From Mycolicibacterium aubagnense (GTDB taxonomy: Bacteria; Actinomycetota; Actinomycetes; Mycobacteriales; Mycobacteriaceae), in the NCBI RefSeq assembly GCF_010730955.1, contig NZ_AP022577.1, forward strand, positions 2,604,001 to 2,668,000: DNA of 64,000 bases, written 5' to 3'. This document shows, in pieces, positions 52,622 to 61,483 of this stretch (position 1 is its first letter; every line of letters starts with the position of its first letter). The translations under genes were made by a program, and so were the position numbers. The notes beneath the pieces are model-generated. The model was not told where the DNA came from, did no database searches, and was given only the letters and a program-made list of their open reading frames with translations.

Positions 52622-53806
52622 ATGAGTACCCGCAAGATCACCATCGCTATCGGCGCAGCCGCCACATTCGGCCTGATCGCCACACCGTTCGCGCTGGCGG
52701 ACTCGACCCAACCCGCAGGTGTCGCGCCCGCTCCCACCACCGTGGCGTTCGGCAAGGACGGCAAGCTCGTGACCGGCAACACCGTCGCCGAATGGGAAAT
52801 CAGCAACCTCAAGCCCAGCACCGATGCGCTGTCCGAGCACATCAACGGCACGCTCTGGGAAGCGACGGCAGAATACTCGGCTGAGCGCGGTAGCTCGCAG
52901 CCGTTCGTGCCGAACCTGAACGCCCGCGCCGCCGACGGTGAGAACTACCGCGTGCTGTGGGGCGTTGCCACGGGGCAGGGCATCAACCCTGCCGGCCTCT
53001 CCGAAGGACAAGAGTCCAAGGGCAAGGTCTACTTCGACGTGACGGGTGCCGCGCCGACCAGCGTCGTGTACGCCGACGGTGACCGCGACCTGATCAAGTG
53101 GCAGGGCACTGAAGCCACCGGCGCCGCGCCGGTCGCTGCCCCGGTCCGCGGTGCTGCCCCGGCCGCGACCCCGTCCGCGGCCCCGGCTGCTGCGCCCGCA
53201 GCCGCTCCTGCCGCCGCCCCGGCAGCCGCTCCGGCCGGCCTCGGCAGCGCCGTGCCGGGCGCCACCCCGGCGGGCACCACCCCGGCGGGCGCCACTCCGG
53301 CCGCGACGGGTGCGCAGCCTCCGGCCGGCACCAGCACCGGTGCGGTCCCGGCGGCGACGCCGAACGGTGAGACCCCTGCTGGCACCCCGGCTCCGGCGGG
53401 CACCCCGGCGGTTGCCCCGGCCCCGGCCGGTACCCCGGCAAGCACCCCGGCTCCGGCAGGCACCCCGGCGGTTGCCCCGGCCCCGGCCGGTACCCCGGCC
53501 GCTGAGGCTCCGGCCCCGGCCGGCGCCCAGGTTCCGGCGGGCACTCCGGCCACGGCTCCGGTCGCCGGCCAGGCTCCGGAAGCCGCTCCGGTTCCCACCG
53601 CCGCCGAAAGCGGCCCGGGCACCGCTGCCACCGCCGGTGGCGCCGTCTCGCAGGCTCCGCTGACCCCGGCTCCGGCTCCGGCTCCGAGCCAGGCAATCGC
53701 CGGCCAGCCGGCGTCCAGCGCGGGTCAGGGCACCGCCGCCCCGGCCGGCAACCAGCAGGCTGCTCCGGCCGCCCCGGTCACCCCGACCCCGGTGCCGGCT
53801 TCCTAA
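52622..53806 (+). CDS. MPT63/DUF1942-type secreted protein with long Ala/Pro-rich tail
   Basis: 394 residues. A signal peptide (~1-25, ending ALA) is followed by an MPT63-like immunoglobulin-type domain (~30-160: TVAEWEISNLKPSTDALSEH, LWEATAEYSAERGSSQPFVP). Residues ~165-394 are almost only Ala, Pro, Gly, Thr with repeats such as PAPAGTPAVAPAPAGTPA. MPT63 of M. tuberculosis is about 159 residues and lacks such a tail. The tail recalls Apa-like mannosylated secreted proteins, so O-mannosylation at Thr is plausible. The gene lies 216 bases after chsH3 without a KstR box. Start ATG is preceded by AAGGAG at a spacing of about eleven bases. Confidence 0.84.
   Translation: MSTRKITIAIGAAATFGLIATPFALADSTQPAGVAPAPTTVAFGKDGKLVTGNTVAEWEISNLKPSTDALSEHINGTLWEATAEYSAERGSSQPFVPNLNARAADGENYRVLWGVATGQGINPAGLSEGQESKGKVYFDVTGAAPTSVVYADGDRDLIKWQGTEATGAAPVAAPVRGAAPAATPSAAPAAAPAAAPAAAPAAAPAGLGSAVPGATPAGTTPAGATPAATGAQPPAGTSTGAVPAATPNGETPAGTPAPAGTPAVAPAPAGTPASTPAPAGTPAVAPAPAGTPAAEAPAPAGAQVPAGTPATAPVAGQAPEAAPVPTAAESGPGTAATAGGAVSQAPLTPAPAPAPSQAIAGQPASSAGQGTAAPAGNQQAAPAAPVTPTPVPAS
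53382..53499 (+). repeat. 60-base tandem duplication inside the Ala/Pro-rich tail
   Basis: Bases 53401-53439 recur exactly at 53461-53499 and most of the flanking sequence matches with the same period of 60, encoding two copies of a 20-residue TPAPAGTPAVAPAPAGTPAx unit. Slippage at such repeats could change the tail length. Confidence 0.8.
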
Positions 53807-53815
53807 GAAACAACG

Positions 53816-53854
53816 AATTGGGGCCAGTCGCGATCACCGCGACTGGCCCCAATT
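53816..53854. terminator. Bidirectional hairpin terminator
   Basis: AATTGGGGCCAGTCGCG (53816-53832) and complement (53838-53854), loop ATCAC, between the MPT63-like gene and the convergent PE-like gene. Confidence 0.93.
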
Positions 53855-53881
53855 TCTTTGTCTGGCCTGTTGTTTCAGTAA

Positions 53882-54637
53882 CTACATCTGACGGCCGATG
53901 TCACCGCCGCGCTGCGGCGGCGGGGAAACCGGAGCGACCGGCGCCGGACCGGCATTGTGCGAGCCGGCGCCGGGACCGGCCACCGGAGGCGCCGCCTGCG
54001 ACGGCGCGGACGTGCGCTGGCGGGACTCGCGGGCATCCTGCTGGGACTGCCGCTGATCCTGCTGCTGCTGACGCGCGTCCTGCTGGGACTGCCGGTCGTT
54101 CTGCTGGTTCTCCCGGGCATCCTGCTGCGCCTGGCGCTGCTCCGGCGACATGGGCGCACCGCCGCCGCCGCCGGCGCCGGCCGGCCCGCCGGGCTGGCCC
54201 TCTGTGGGTTCGCCGCCCGGCATGCCGCCTTCCTTGCCGCCGCCCTTGCCCATGGCCTGCTGGATCATCTGGCCGAACTGGCCGGCCTGCTGACCCATCT
54301 GACCCAGGCCGCCGCCCTGGCCGGCCATCTGACCCGCCTGCTGACCCATCTGACCGAGTTGGCCCAGCATCTGACCCATCTGGCCGACGCCCTGCCCGCC
54401 CTTGTCGTCGGCATTGTCATACGCCGATTGGGCCATGCCGACCTTGCCGGAGAACATGCCCTCCTTGGCCTGCAACGAGGCCACATTGGCGGTCATGTCC
54501 GCGGCCATGGCCGGCAGCACGGCAGCGATGGTCGCGCTCATCGCATCCTCACCGGGCTGGATCATCGGCATCTCGGGCAGCTCGACCGAGGCTGCGTTCC
54601 AGCTGATGTTGCCCGGTGTCTGCAACGGTGAACTCAT
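53882..54637 (-). CDS. PE-like/EspC-like type VII secretion substrate with Gln-rich tail
   Basis: 251 residues. Residues ~1-80 look like a helical hairpin ending in AQSAYDNADDKG; Tyr73 and Asp77 give the general type VII secretion signal YxxxD/E. The middle is Gly/Met/Gln-rich (GQMGQMLGQLGQMGQQAGQ), and ~167-212 is a Gln/Asp/Arg-rich repeat (QQDAR units). There is no PE dipeptide at the start, so it is PE-like rather than PE. The gene follows the PPE-like gene by 15 bases and the two products are expected to form a heterodimer and be exported by an ESX system. Function after export is unknown. Confidence 0.72.
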   Translation of the reverse strand: MSSPLQTPGNISWNAASVELPEMPMIQPGEDAMSATIAAVLPAMAADMTANVASLQAKEGMFSGKVGMAQSAYDNADDKGGQGVGQMGQMLGQLGQMGQQAGQMAGQGGGLGQMGQQAGQFGQMIQQAMGKGGGKEGGMPGGEPTEGQPGGPAGAGGGGGAPMSPEQRQAQQDARENQQNDRQSQQDARQQQQDQRQSQQDARESRQRTSAPSQAAPPVAGPGAGSHNAGPAPVAPVSPPPQRGGDIGRQM

Positions 54638-54652
54638 CAGATATCCCCCTAA

Positions 54653-55774
54653 TCACCAGTCGTCGTCGACGTCTTCGTCGTATGAGCCGTGTTCCAGTGC
54701 TTCGGGCACCGCCAGCTGGGTGATGCGACCACCGCCGCCGCCACCTTCGCGGTGCCCCATGCCGCCCATGGCACCCATCGCACCACCGGCACCCGCGGCG
54801 GCCGCCACCGGAGCCAGGCCGCCGGCACCCATGCCACCGGCCGCGCTTGCCGGCATCATCCCGGGCCCACCCGCACCGGGGCCGACCATCTTGGCCAGCA
54901 GCGGCGTCTGCACGGAGGCCGCGCCCACGCCGCCACCGCCGCCGGGCATGCCGCCCTTCATCAGGCCGGCGCCGTGGGCCGCTCCAGAACCGCCTGCCAG
55001 TGGATGGTTGGAGAACGCGCCGAACGGCGAGGCACCGAGGCCGGCCTTGCCCTGACCGCCGCCGGAGAACAGGGAAGTCAACTGCTGCAACGGCTGCGAA
55101 AGTTGTTGCAGCGGTTGCATGGCCTGCTGCGGCAACTGACCGAGCATCTGCGGGAGCTGTCCGGCCATCTGCATCATCTGGCCCATCATCTGGCCCATCT
55201 GATCGCCGCTTTTGCCCGCCGACTCCGCCGTCTTCTGCGCCGTCTGCTCCACCTGCGGCGGCATACCGGCGGTCGGGATGCTCGGCGGCGCGCCGACGAA
55301 GTTGGCCACCTCGGTGGCACTGGCCGTCACCGCGGCGATGTTCTGCGACAGACCCATCTTGATCCGGCTCTGGATCAGTTCCTGCACGTTCGGGAACGGC
55401 GCCGCCTGCAGGGCCATGCACTCCGCCTGGACTTCCTCGGCGGTGGCATTGACCAGGTTCTTGGTCTTGATGACCGCGGCCACCATGGACTGCAGCTTGG
55501 CAGCGATGGCGGCCGCCTGCGCGCCGTTGGCCTCATGGCCGCCGATGATGGTGGTCGCCTCACCGGCGGCGGCAACCGAACCAGCACCGGTCCACTGACC
55601 GGTCAAGTTCATCAACTGGCTGGTCTGCTGTGGCACCACGTGACCGGTGATCTTCGTGGCCAGCTTCGTATAGTGCGCAGCAGCTTCTTCGAGCTGTTCC
55701 TCATTGACGTTGGGCCACCCCGGCCCCGTCACCGTCTGCGAACCGAACGGACTGCTGTCCGGCTGAATCCCCAT
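54653..55774 (-). CDS. PPE-like WxG-containing type VII secretion substrate
   Basis: 373 residues from the ATG at 55774 (MGIQPDSSPFGSQTVTG). An N-terminal helical domain (~20-165) carries LTGQWTGAGSVAAAG with Trp61-Thr-Gly, the WxG turn of PPE/WXG100 proteins, though the Pro-Pro-Glu motif is missing. The region ~180-260 is rich in Met, Gln and Pro (GQMMGQMMQMAGQLPQMLGQ) and the C-terminal third in Gly/Ala/Met. It sits where M. tuberculosis has a PPE gene (PPE63) beside the ltp2 operon. It is paired with the PE-like gene downstream. No KstR box is seen, so its link to sterol use is positional only. Confidence 0.72.
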   Translation of the reverse strand: MGIQPDSSPFGSQTVTGPGWPNVNEEQLEEAAAHYTKLATKITGHVVPQQTSQLMNLTGQWTGAGSVAAAGEATTIIGGHEANGAQAAAIAAKLQSMVAAVIKTKNLVNATAEEVQAECMALQAAPFPNVQELIQSRIKMGLSQNIAAVTASATEVANFVGAPPSIPTAGMPPQVEQTAQKTAESAGKSGDQMGQMMGQMMQMAGQLPQMLGQLPQQAMQPLQQLSQPLQQLTSLFSGGGQGKAGLGASPFGAFSNHPLAGGSGAAHGAGLMKGGMPGGGGGVGAASVQTPLLAKMVGPGAGGPGMMPASAAGGMGAGGLAPVAAAAGAGGAMGAMGGMGHREGGGGGGRITQLAVPEALEHGSYDEDVDDDW

Positions 55775-55879
55775 AGACACGGCCCCCTTCCCCAGACATA
55801 CCGCGTCGGATCCGAGCCTACCGCCCCGAGGGCTGGCCACCCGACGCAAACTGACGGCGCGGTCGGGGGTGCGTCCCGG

Positions 55880-57670
55880 CTACGAATTCGGTTGATCCTG
55901 CCGGGCCAGTAACCGGGCATAGCCGGTCCCCATGGCCAACAGCACCAGGCCAACGACGATGAAAACCGCCACCCGGAACATGCCGCTCAGAGTCCCGAGA
56001 TCGAACAGGAACAGCTTGGCCATCGCCGCGGCCACCAGTGCCAGGCCACCGCCGATGGGCAGCGACCGCTGCGCCTTCGGCCGGCGCGCCGCGTACCCGA
56101 ACAACGCGGCCGCCACGGCGATCCAGCCGATCGTCGCGACCATGTGGCCCGCGAGGAATCCGCCGTTCACGCCGCCGATCAGCACCCCTGCGGTGACGGT
56201 CAGCATCGTGGACGCATAGGCGGTGACGGCGACCGCGCCCGCCCACATCAGCCGAATTTCGTCATCGTCACGTCTGCCGGTCCAGGACCAGACGACGGCC
56301 ACCACACTGGCCACCACCAGGACGCTGGAGATCATGGTGGAGACTGCGCTACCCGTACTCAGTTCCACCGCGCGGAACAGCAGTTCCGGCGGCGAGTAGC
56401 CGAGGTAGATCGCACCGCCGACGGCCCCGAAGCCGGCAGCCACCCAGCGGGCGATCGCATCGCGGCGGCCGGCGACCGCCACCACGACGGACATGGCGAG
56501 CAGCACCGCGCCTCCGGTTCTGCCGTCGAAGGCCACCATTACCGCGAACAGCGCGCACAAGGCCGACACAGCTGACCAGATCTGTTGCACCGCACCGACA
56601 ACCCCCGGCAGCCGGCTGCCGAGCTGCGCGATTGCGAGGAACAGCGCCGCCACCGCGGCGATGATCGCCCCAGCGATCGTCGGCCGGACCACCGCTGACA
56701 CGAACAACACCGGCAGCGCACCGCCCGCGGTCGCCACGGCGAGCAGCGAACGGTTGGTTGTCGTGGACAACAGGATCAGCGCGCCGGCGACGGCCAGGAC
56801 GGCTGCCGCCACGCAGGCGCCCGCGAGCGCCGGATTCCGGTTGGTTCCGAAAGATGCCGACGCCAGCGCCACGAGCAGCGGAAGTGTGCAAACCCCGGTC
56901 CGCGCCACGTACATCCAGACCCAGTCCTTGCCCAGTTGCACCGGCAGCGACGCCGCAGACAGCGCCAGCATGAACCCGATGAGCAACAGCGAGACGCCGT
57001 CGGCCACCACCGGGGCCAGCACGGCCAACGGCACCAGCACCAACAGCGCGAGTTGTTGGGAGTCCCAGCGCCGGGCCAGCGTCAGGCCGCCGCCACCGAT
57101 CACCGCAGCCAGCACCAAACCGACTGGCGCAGAGAGCCATTCATAGATCGTGGTGGCCGCGACGACGTCGATGTACGCCGCGGCGATACCGGTGGCGGCC
57201 AGGGCAACCGCTCCCACCGTGCCCCCGGGCCGGGTCTTCAGGCGCGTCGCCCCGACCACGAGACCCGCCGCCAGGATCGCCCCCGCGCCGACGCGGAATT
57301 CCGGGCGCAACAGACCGGCCTGTGCGGCCAGCACCAACAACAAAACGACGCCGATGAGCGTCACCGCGACACCGGCTGCGGCCAGCGCCTTGCCGATCCA
57401 GCCGTCCGAGCGCTCCGGCCGCGGTGGCTGTGTCTGTTGCGGTTGCGGCGCTGCCATCGGCGGAAGCTGCGGTGCCGCGCCCGGGGCAGTCTGAGACGGC
57501 TGCAGATACTGCTGCGGGGCAACGTATGCGGCCGGCTGCGGCGTCGGCTGCGGTGGCACCAACGACCGATCGAGTTCAGTGAGGCAGGCCGACACCCAGG
57601 CCAAGTGGTGGGATATCGCCGCGACATCCTGCGAGAGCCGGGCCACCATCGCCCGCTGCGGTTCGGTCAT
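55880..57670 (-). CDS. DUF2339 multi-pass membrane protein
   Basis: 596 residues. A soluble N-terminus (~1-85) includes a helical start (MTEPQRAMVARLSQDVAAIS) and a Pro/Gln-rich linker (~48-85), followed by a very hydrophobic remainder with roughly 14-18 membrane segments, the pattern of DUF2339 proteins. The biochemical role of the family is not known. The ATG at 57670 follows a hairpin that terminates the ltp2 operon, so it is independent of the sterol genes. It precedes the PPE-like gene by position but is transcribed away from it as a downstream neighbour in the same direction, with 105 bases between. Confidence 0.8.
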   Translation of the reverse strand: MTEPQRAMVARLSQDVAAISHHLAWVSACLTELDRSLVPPQPTPQPAAYVAPQQYLQPSQTAPGAAPQLPPMAAPQPQQTQPPRPERSDGWIGKALAAAGVAVTLIGVVLLLVLAAQAGLLRPEFRVGAGAILAAGLVVGATRLKTRPGGTVGAVALAATGIAAAYIDVVAATTIYEWLSAPVGLVLAAVIGGGGLTLARRWDSQQLALLVLVPLAVLAPVVADGVSLLLIGFMLALSAASLPVQLGKDWVWMYVARTGVCTLPLLVALASASFGTNRNPALAGACVAAAVLAVAGALILLSTTTNRSLLAVATAGGALPVLFVSAVVRPTIAGAIIAAVAALFLAIAQLGSRLPGVVGAVQQIWSAVSALCALFAVMVAFDGRTGGAVLLAMSVVVAVAGRRDAIARWVAAGFGAVGGAIYLGYSPPELLFRAVELSTGSAVSTMISSVLVVASVVAVVWSWTGRRDDDEIRLMWAGAVAVTAYASTMLTVTAGVLIGGVNGGFLAGHMVATIGWIAVAAALFGYAARRPKAQRSLPIGGGLALVAAAMAKLFLFDLGTLSGMFRVAVFIVVGLVLLAMGTGYARLLARQDQPNS

Positions 57671-57730
57671 GCCGTCATCATCGCGCCGAGCGGGCGTAGT
57701 TCGGATGAGTAGGACTACCTGACTACATGC

Positions 57731-57774
57731 CGAACCAAGGGCACCTCCCGCAAGCGGGAGGTGCCCTTGGTTCG
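57731..57774. terminator. Terminator of the cyp125-ltp2 operon
   Basis: Perfect 20-base arms (57731-57750 and 57755-57774) with loop CAAG, ten bases after the ltp2 stop on the minus strand. Confidence 0.95.
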
Positions 57775-57783
57775 TGAGGAAAT

Positions 57784-58944
57784 TCAGCCCAGGATCAGAC
57801 CCGACGTCGGGACGCCGGTGCCGGCGGTGACGAGCACGTGCTCCACGCCCGGCACCTGGTTGACGGACGTTCCGCGCAGCTGGCGAACGCCCTCGGCGAT
57901 GCCGTTCATGCCGTGGATGTACGCCTCACCGAGCTGGCCGCCGTGGGTATTGATCGGCAGCTTGCCGCCCAGCTCGATCGCACCGTTCGCGATGAAGTCC
58001 TTCGCCTCGCCCTTGCCGCAGAAGCCGAGCTCTTCGAGCTGCAGCAGGGTGTACGGGGTGAAGTGGTCGTACAGGATCGCGGTCTGGATGTCGTCCGGCG
58101 TCAGGCCACTCTGGCCCCACAACTGCCGGCCGACCAGCCCCATCTCGGGCAGGCCGAGTTCGTCGCGGTAGTACGAGTACATCGTGAACTGGTCAACACC
58201 TGCGCCCTGCGCGGCCGCCTCCACGATCACCGCACGCTGCTTGAGATCCTTGGCCCGTTCCGGGGTGGTGACGACGATCGCAACGCCACCGTCGGTCTCC
58301 TGGCAGCAGTCCAGCAGCCGCAACGGATCGGCAATGAAGCGCGAATTCTGGTGATCCTCGATGGTGATCGGCTTGCCGTAGAAGTGCGCCTTGGGGTTGG
58401 TGGCCGCGTGCTTACGGTCAGCGACCGAAACCACACCGAAATCGGCACTGGTGGCGCCGTATTCGTGCATATAGCGCTGCGCGACCATGGCGACCGACGC
58501 CGCGGGTGTGCTCAGCCCGTGCGGGTACGACCAGCTGTACTCGACGCCGCGGGAGTCGGCGTTGACGGTCAGGCCCGTCATCACCTGACCGAAGCGGTGC
58601 TCGGAGCGCTCGTTGAATGCCCGGTACGCCACAACGCATTCCGCGATGCCGGTCGCCACCGCCAGCACGGCCTGCTGAACGGTCGCGGCCGCGGCGCCGC
58701 CGCCGTAGCCGATCTGGCTGAAGAACTTCAGTTCGCCGATGCCGGTGGAGCGGGCCACCGCGGTCTCCAGGTTGGAGTCCATGGTGAAGGTCACCAGACC
58801 GTCGACGTCCGTGGGCGACAGGCCCGCGTCGTTCAGCGCATCGGTGACAGCCTCGGCCGCCAACCGGATTTCGCTGCGGCCGGAGTTCTTGGAGAAGTCG
58901 GTGGCGCCGATACCGGCGATGGCCGCCTTGCCGGAGATGCTCAC
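57784..58944 (-). CDS. ltp2: Ltp2, thiolase-like steroid aldolase
   Basis: 386 residues. Thiolase-superfamily protein with C-terminal INTHGGQLGEAYIHGMNGIAE (~335-355, quoted in part) and DHFTPYTLLQLEELGFCGKG. With the DUF35 domain of ChsH2 it forms the aldolase that releases propionyl-CoA and androstenedione from the last side-chain intermediate. The GTG at 58944 shares four bases with the chsH1 stop (GTGA). It is the final gene of cyp125-fadE28-fadE29-chsH2-chsH1-ltp2 and is followed by the 57731-57774 hairpin. M. tuberculosis counterpart: Rv3540c. Confidence 0.94.
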   Translation of the reverse strand: MSISGKAAIAGIGATDFSKNSGRSEIRLAAEAVTDALNDAGLSPTDVDGLVTFTMDSNLETAVARSTGIGELKFFSQIGYGGGAAAATVQQAVLAVATGIAECVVAYRAFNERSEHRFGQVMTGLTVNADSRGVEYSWSYPHGLSTPAASVAMVAQRYMHEYGATSADFGVVSVADRKHAATNPKAHFYGKPITIEDHQNSRFIADPLRLLDCCQETDGGVAIVVTTPERAKDLKQRAVIVEAAAQGAGVDQFTMYSYYRDELGLPEMGLVGRQLWGQSGLTPDDIQTAILYDHFTPYTLLQLEELGFCGKGEAKDFIANGAIELGGKLPINTHGGQLGEAYIHGMNGIAEGVRQLRGTSVNQVPGVEHVLVTAGTGVPTSGLILG

Positions 58945-59333
58945 TCTGCGGCTCCCATGGTCAGCGTTGAGGTGGCGATGACGTGATCGCCAAGGCTGTT
59001 GCTGCCCACCACTTTCAGCGTCACCAGGTCGCCGTCGATGGCGGTCACCTCACCGCGGAAGGTGATGGTGTCGTAGGCGTACCACGGCACCCCGAGGCGC
59101 AGCTTGATCGACTTGATGACGGCGTTCGGGCCCGCCCAGTCGGTGACATACCGCCCCACCAGGCCGGTGTCGGTCAGGATGTTGACGAAGATGTCCTTGG
59201 AGCCCTTGGCCTGTGCCTTGTCCCGGTCGTGGTGCACATCCTGGTAGTCCCGGGTGGCGATGGCCGTCGAGACGATGAACGTCGGGTCACCGTAGATCGA
59301 GAGTTCGGGCAGCTTGGTGCCGATAGTGGTCAC
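58941..59333 (-). CDS. chsH1: ChsH1, MaoC-like steroid enoyl-CoA hydratase subunit
   Basis: 130 residues from the GTG at 59333 (MTTIGTKLPELSIYGDPTFI). Single hot-dog protein; the catalytic Asp29 and His34 lie in ATRDYQDVHHDRDKA. It forms the heteromeric hydratase with ChsH2, acting on the three-carbon side-chain enoyl-CoA. An upstream frame extension to 59375 exists but the GTG overlapping the chsH2 stop (GTGA) matches the known start. Counterpart Rv3541c. Confidence 0.94.
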   Translation of the reverse strand: MTTIGTKLPELSIYGDPTFIVSTAIATRDYQDVHHDRDKAQAKGSKDIFVNILTDTGLVGRYVTDWAGPNAVIKSIKLRLGVPWYAYDTITFRGEVTAIDGDLVTLKVVGSNSLGDHVIATSTLTMGAAE

Positions 59334-60307
59334 TTGGCTGATCCTTCCACTGCCGACCATGCGTAGAGGGTCCACGCCGGACTGACGTCGCTGTCCGGGA
59401 AGTCGAGATATGTTGCCTGGACCGGCATTCCGATCTTCACGTCGTCGTGCTCGACACCGCGCAGCTCACCGAGCATGCGCACACCCTCTTCGAGCTCGAC
59501 GAGTGCGATGACGAACGGCAGGCTGCGGCCCGGCACCTTCGGCGCGTGATGCACGACGTAACTGAACACCGTGCCCCGCCCCGACGAGACGACGTAGTCG
59601 ATCGGAGCATCTTTGTCCTGCCAGATCGCCGGCACCGGCGGATGCTGCAGGGAGCCGTCGGGCCGCTTCTGGATCCGCAGCTCATGCGCGTTGACCCCGT
59701 CCCAGAAGAACTGGGTGTCCCGCGACGACGACGGCCGCATCAGCTTGTCGGGGTCCAGATCGGCTGGGACCGAACCGGTTTCCGCGGCTTGCTGCCCCTG
59801 CTTGCCCGCCGGCAGGAACTTCATGATCCGCCAGTCCATGTCGGCGACTTCTTCGTCACCGACATGCCAACGGATCTTCTGGTTGACGAAGTAGCCCTCG
59901 CCCAGCGCGGTCTGCTTGGGGCCGACCACGTCGGTGACCTCTGCGCTGATGCTGACCCGCTCCCCCGGCTGCAGATAGCGGTGGTAGGTCTGATCGCAGT
60001 TGGTGGCGACGACGCCGACGTACCCGGCGTCGTCGAACAACTTCATGATCCGAGCGAGCGGATCGTCGTCGGACCGGGTACGACCCAGACCCATCATGGT
60101 CCACACCTGGATCATGGCCGGCGGCGCCACGATGCCTGGGTGCCCGGCAGCCTTGGCGGCTTCCTCGTCGACGTAGATCGGGTTCTTATCGCCGATCGCG
60201 TCGGTCCAGTGGTGAATCATGGGCTGGTTCACCGGATCCCGGCTCAGCGTCGGCTTGCTGCGCCCGGCGGCGACGATCTCGTCGATGCCGGCCTGAAGGT
60301 CACTCAT
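59330..60307 (-). CDS. chsH2: ChsH2, MaoC-like hydratase subunit with C-terminal DUF35 domain
   Basis: 325 residues. The N-terminal MaoC-like domain (~15-170: HHWTDAIGDKNPIYVDEEAA) pairs with ChsH1; the C-terminal DUF35 domain (~190-325: FFWDGVNAHELRIQKRPDGS and LGELRGVEHDDVKIGMPVQA) binds Ltp2. The bifunctional layout couples hydration to aldol cleavage. It overlaps chsH1 and lies 12 bases after the fadE29 stop. No truncation is seen. Counterpart Rv3542c. Confidence 0.94.
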   Translation of the reverse strand: MSDLQAGIDEIVAAGRSKPTLSRDPVNQPMIHHWTDAIGDKNPIYVDEEAAKAAGHPGIVAPPAMIQVWTMMGLGRTRSDDDPLARIMKLFDDAGYVGVVATNCDQTYHRYLQPGERVSISAEVTDVVGPKQTALGEGYFVNQKIRWHVGDEEVADMDWRIMKFLPAGKQGQQAAETGSVPADLDPDKLMRPSSSRDTQFFWDGVNAHELRIQKRPDGSLQHPPVPAIWQDKDAPIDYVVSSGRGTVFSYVVHHAPKVPGRSLPFVIALVELEEGVRMLGELRGVEHDDVKIGMPVQATYLDFPDSDVSPAWTLYAWSAVEGSAK

Positions 60308-60319
60308 CGCTTCTCTCCC

Positions 60320-61483
60320 TTACCGCGAGACCCGCGGCACCTTGAGGCCGGATGCCGCGATCATCTCGCGCATGACCTCGTTGACCCCGCCGCCGAAGGT
60401 GATGACCAGATTGCGCTTGGTCATCGTGTCGAGCCACACCAGCAGTTGGGCGGTGTCCGCGTCAGCCGGGTTGCCGTAGCGGCCGACGATCTCCTCGGCC
60501 AGCCGCCCGACTTCCTGAATGCGTTCGGTGGAAAAGACTTTCGTCGCTGCGGCGTCCGCTACGGCGATGGTCTCGCCGGAGGACGCGACCTGCCAGTTGA
60601 GCAGCTCGTTGACCCGCCAGATCGACTTGATCTGGGCGAGCAACCGGCGTACCTCGTCATGGTCGATCGGCGTGACGCCGTTCGAACCGGGCTTGGCGGC
60701 CCAGGAGTGCACCTGATCGTAGATTCCCGCGACCCGGCCGGACGGTCCCAGCCCCACTCGCTCGTGGTTGAGCTGGGTGGTGATCAGCTTCCAGCCGCCG
60801 TTCTCCTCGCCGACCAGCATGTCGGCGGGCACCCGCACGTCGTTGTAGTACGTCGTGTTGGTGTGGTGGGCACCGTCGGACAGGATGATCGGGGTCCAGG
60901 AGTAGCCCGGGTCCTTGGTGTCGACGATCAGGATCGAGATGCCCTTGTGCTTGGCCGCGGTCGGATCGGTACGACAGGCCAGCCAGATGTAGTCGGCATC
61001 ATGGGCACCGGTGGTCCACATCTTCTGGCCGTTAACGATGTACTCGTCACCATGGCGCACCGCGGTGGTCCGCAGCGAAGCGAGGTCGGTGCCGGCCTCG
61101 GGCTCGGAGTATCCGATCGCGAAATGCACTTCACCGGAAAGGATTCCGGGGAGGAACTTCTTCTTCTGTTCCTCGGTTCCATACACCTGCAGGGTCGGGC
61201 CGACGGTCTGCAGCGTGACCAGCGGCAACGGAACGTCGGCCTGATTGGCCTCGTTGATGAAGATCTGCTGCTCGATCGGGCCGAAGCCCAGGCCACCGTA
61301 TTCCTTCGGCCAACCCACGCCGAGCTTGCCGTCGCTGCCCATCCGCTTGATGACGGCTCGGTAGGCGTCGTTGTGGCGATTGGTTTCCATCGCCGCCGCC
61401 TCTTCGGGCGTGATCAGCGTCGAAAAGTACTCGCGCAGTTCGGATTGCAGCTTGCGCTGTTCCGGGGTCAGTTCGATGTACAT
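60320..61483 (-). CDS. fadE29: FadE29 (ChsE2), steroid side-chain acyl-CoA dehydrogenase subunit
   Basis: 387 residues from the ATG at 61483 (MYIELTPEQRKLQSELREYF), the length of the M. tuberculosis enzyme. Acyl-CoA dehydrogenase motifs: FAIGYSEPEAGTDLASLRT (~124-142), YIVNGQKMWTTGAHDADYIW (~149-168), and C-terminal ITFGGGVNEVMREMIAASGL. With FadE28 it forms ChsE1-ChsE2, which oxidises the three-carbon side-chain CoA ester. Start overlaps the fadE28 stop as TGATG. Longer upstream extensions of this frame fall inside fadE28 and are not used. Confidence 0.95.
   Translation of the reverse strand: MYIELTPEQRKLQSELREYFSTLITPEEAAAMETNRHNDAYRAVIKRMGSDGKLGVGWPKEYGGLGFGPIEQQIFINEANQADVPLPLVTLQTVGPTLQVYGTEEQKKKFLPGILSGEVHFAIGYSEPEAGTDLASLRTTAVRHGDEYIVNGQKMWTTGAHDADYIWLACRTDPTAAKHKGISILIVDTKDPGYSWTPIILSDGAHHTNTTYYNDVRVPADMLVGEENGGWKLITTQLNHERVGLGPSGRVAGIYDQVHSWAAKPGSNGVTPIDHDEVRRLLAQIKSIWRVNELLNWQVASSGETIAVADAAATKVFSTERIQEVGRLAEEIVGRYGNPADADTAQLLVWLDTMTKRNLVITFGGGVNEVMREMIAASGLKVPRVSR

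Noticed and set aside
53160..53800. Repetitive GC-rich region as a possible CRISPR array or intergenic repeat
   Set aside because: It is an open reading frame of Ala/Pro/Thr codons with period 60 and no spacers.
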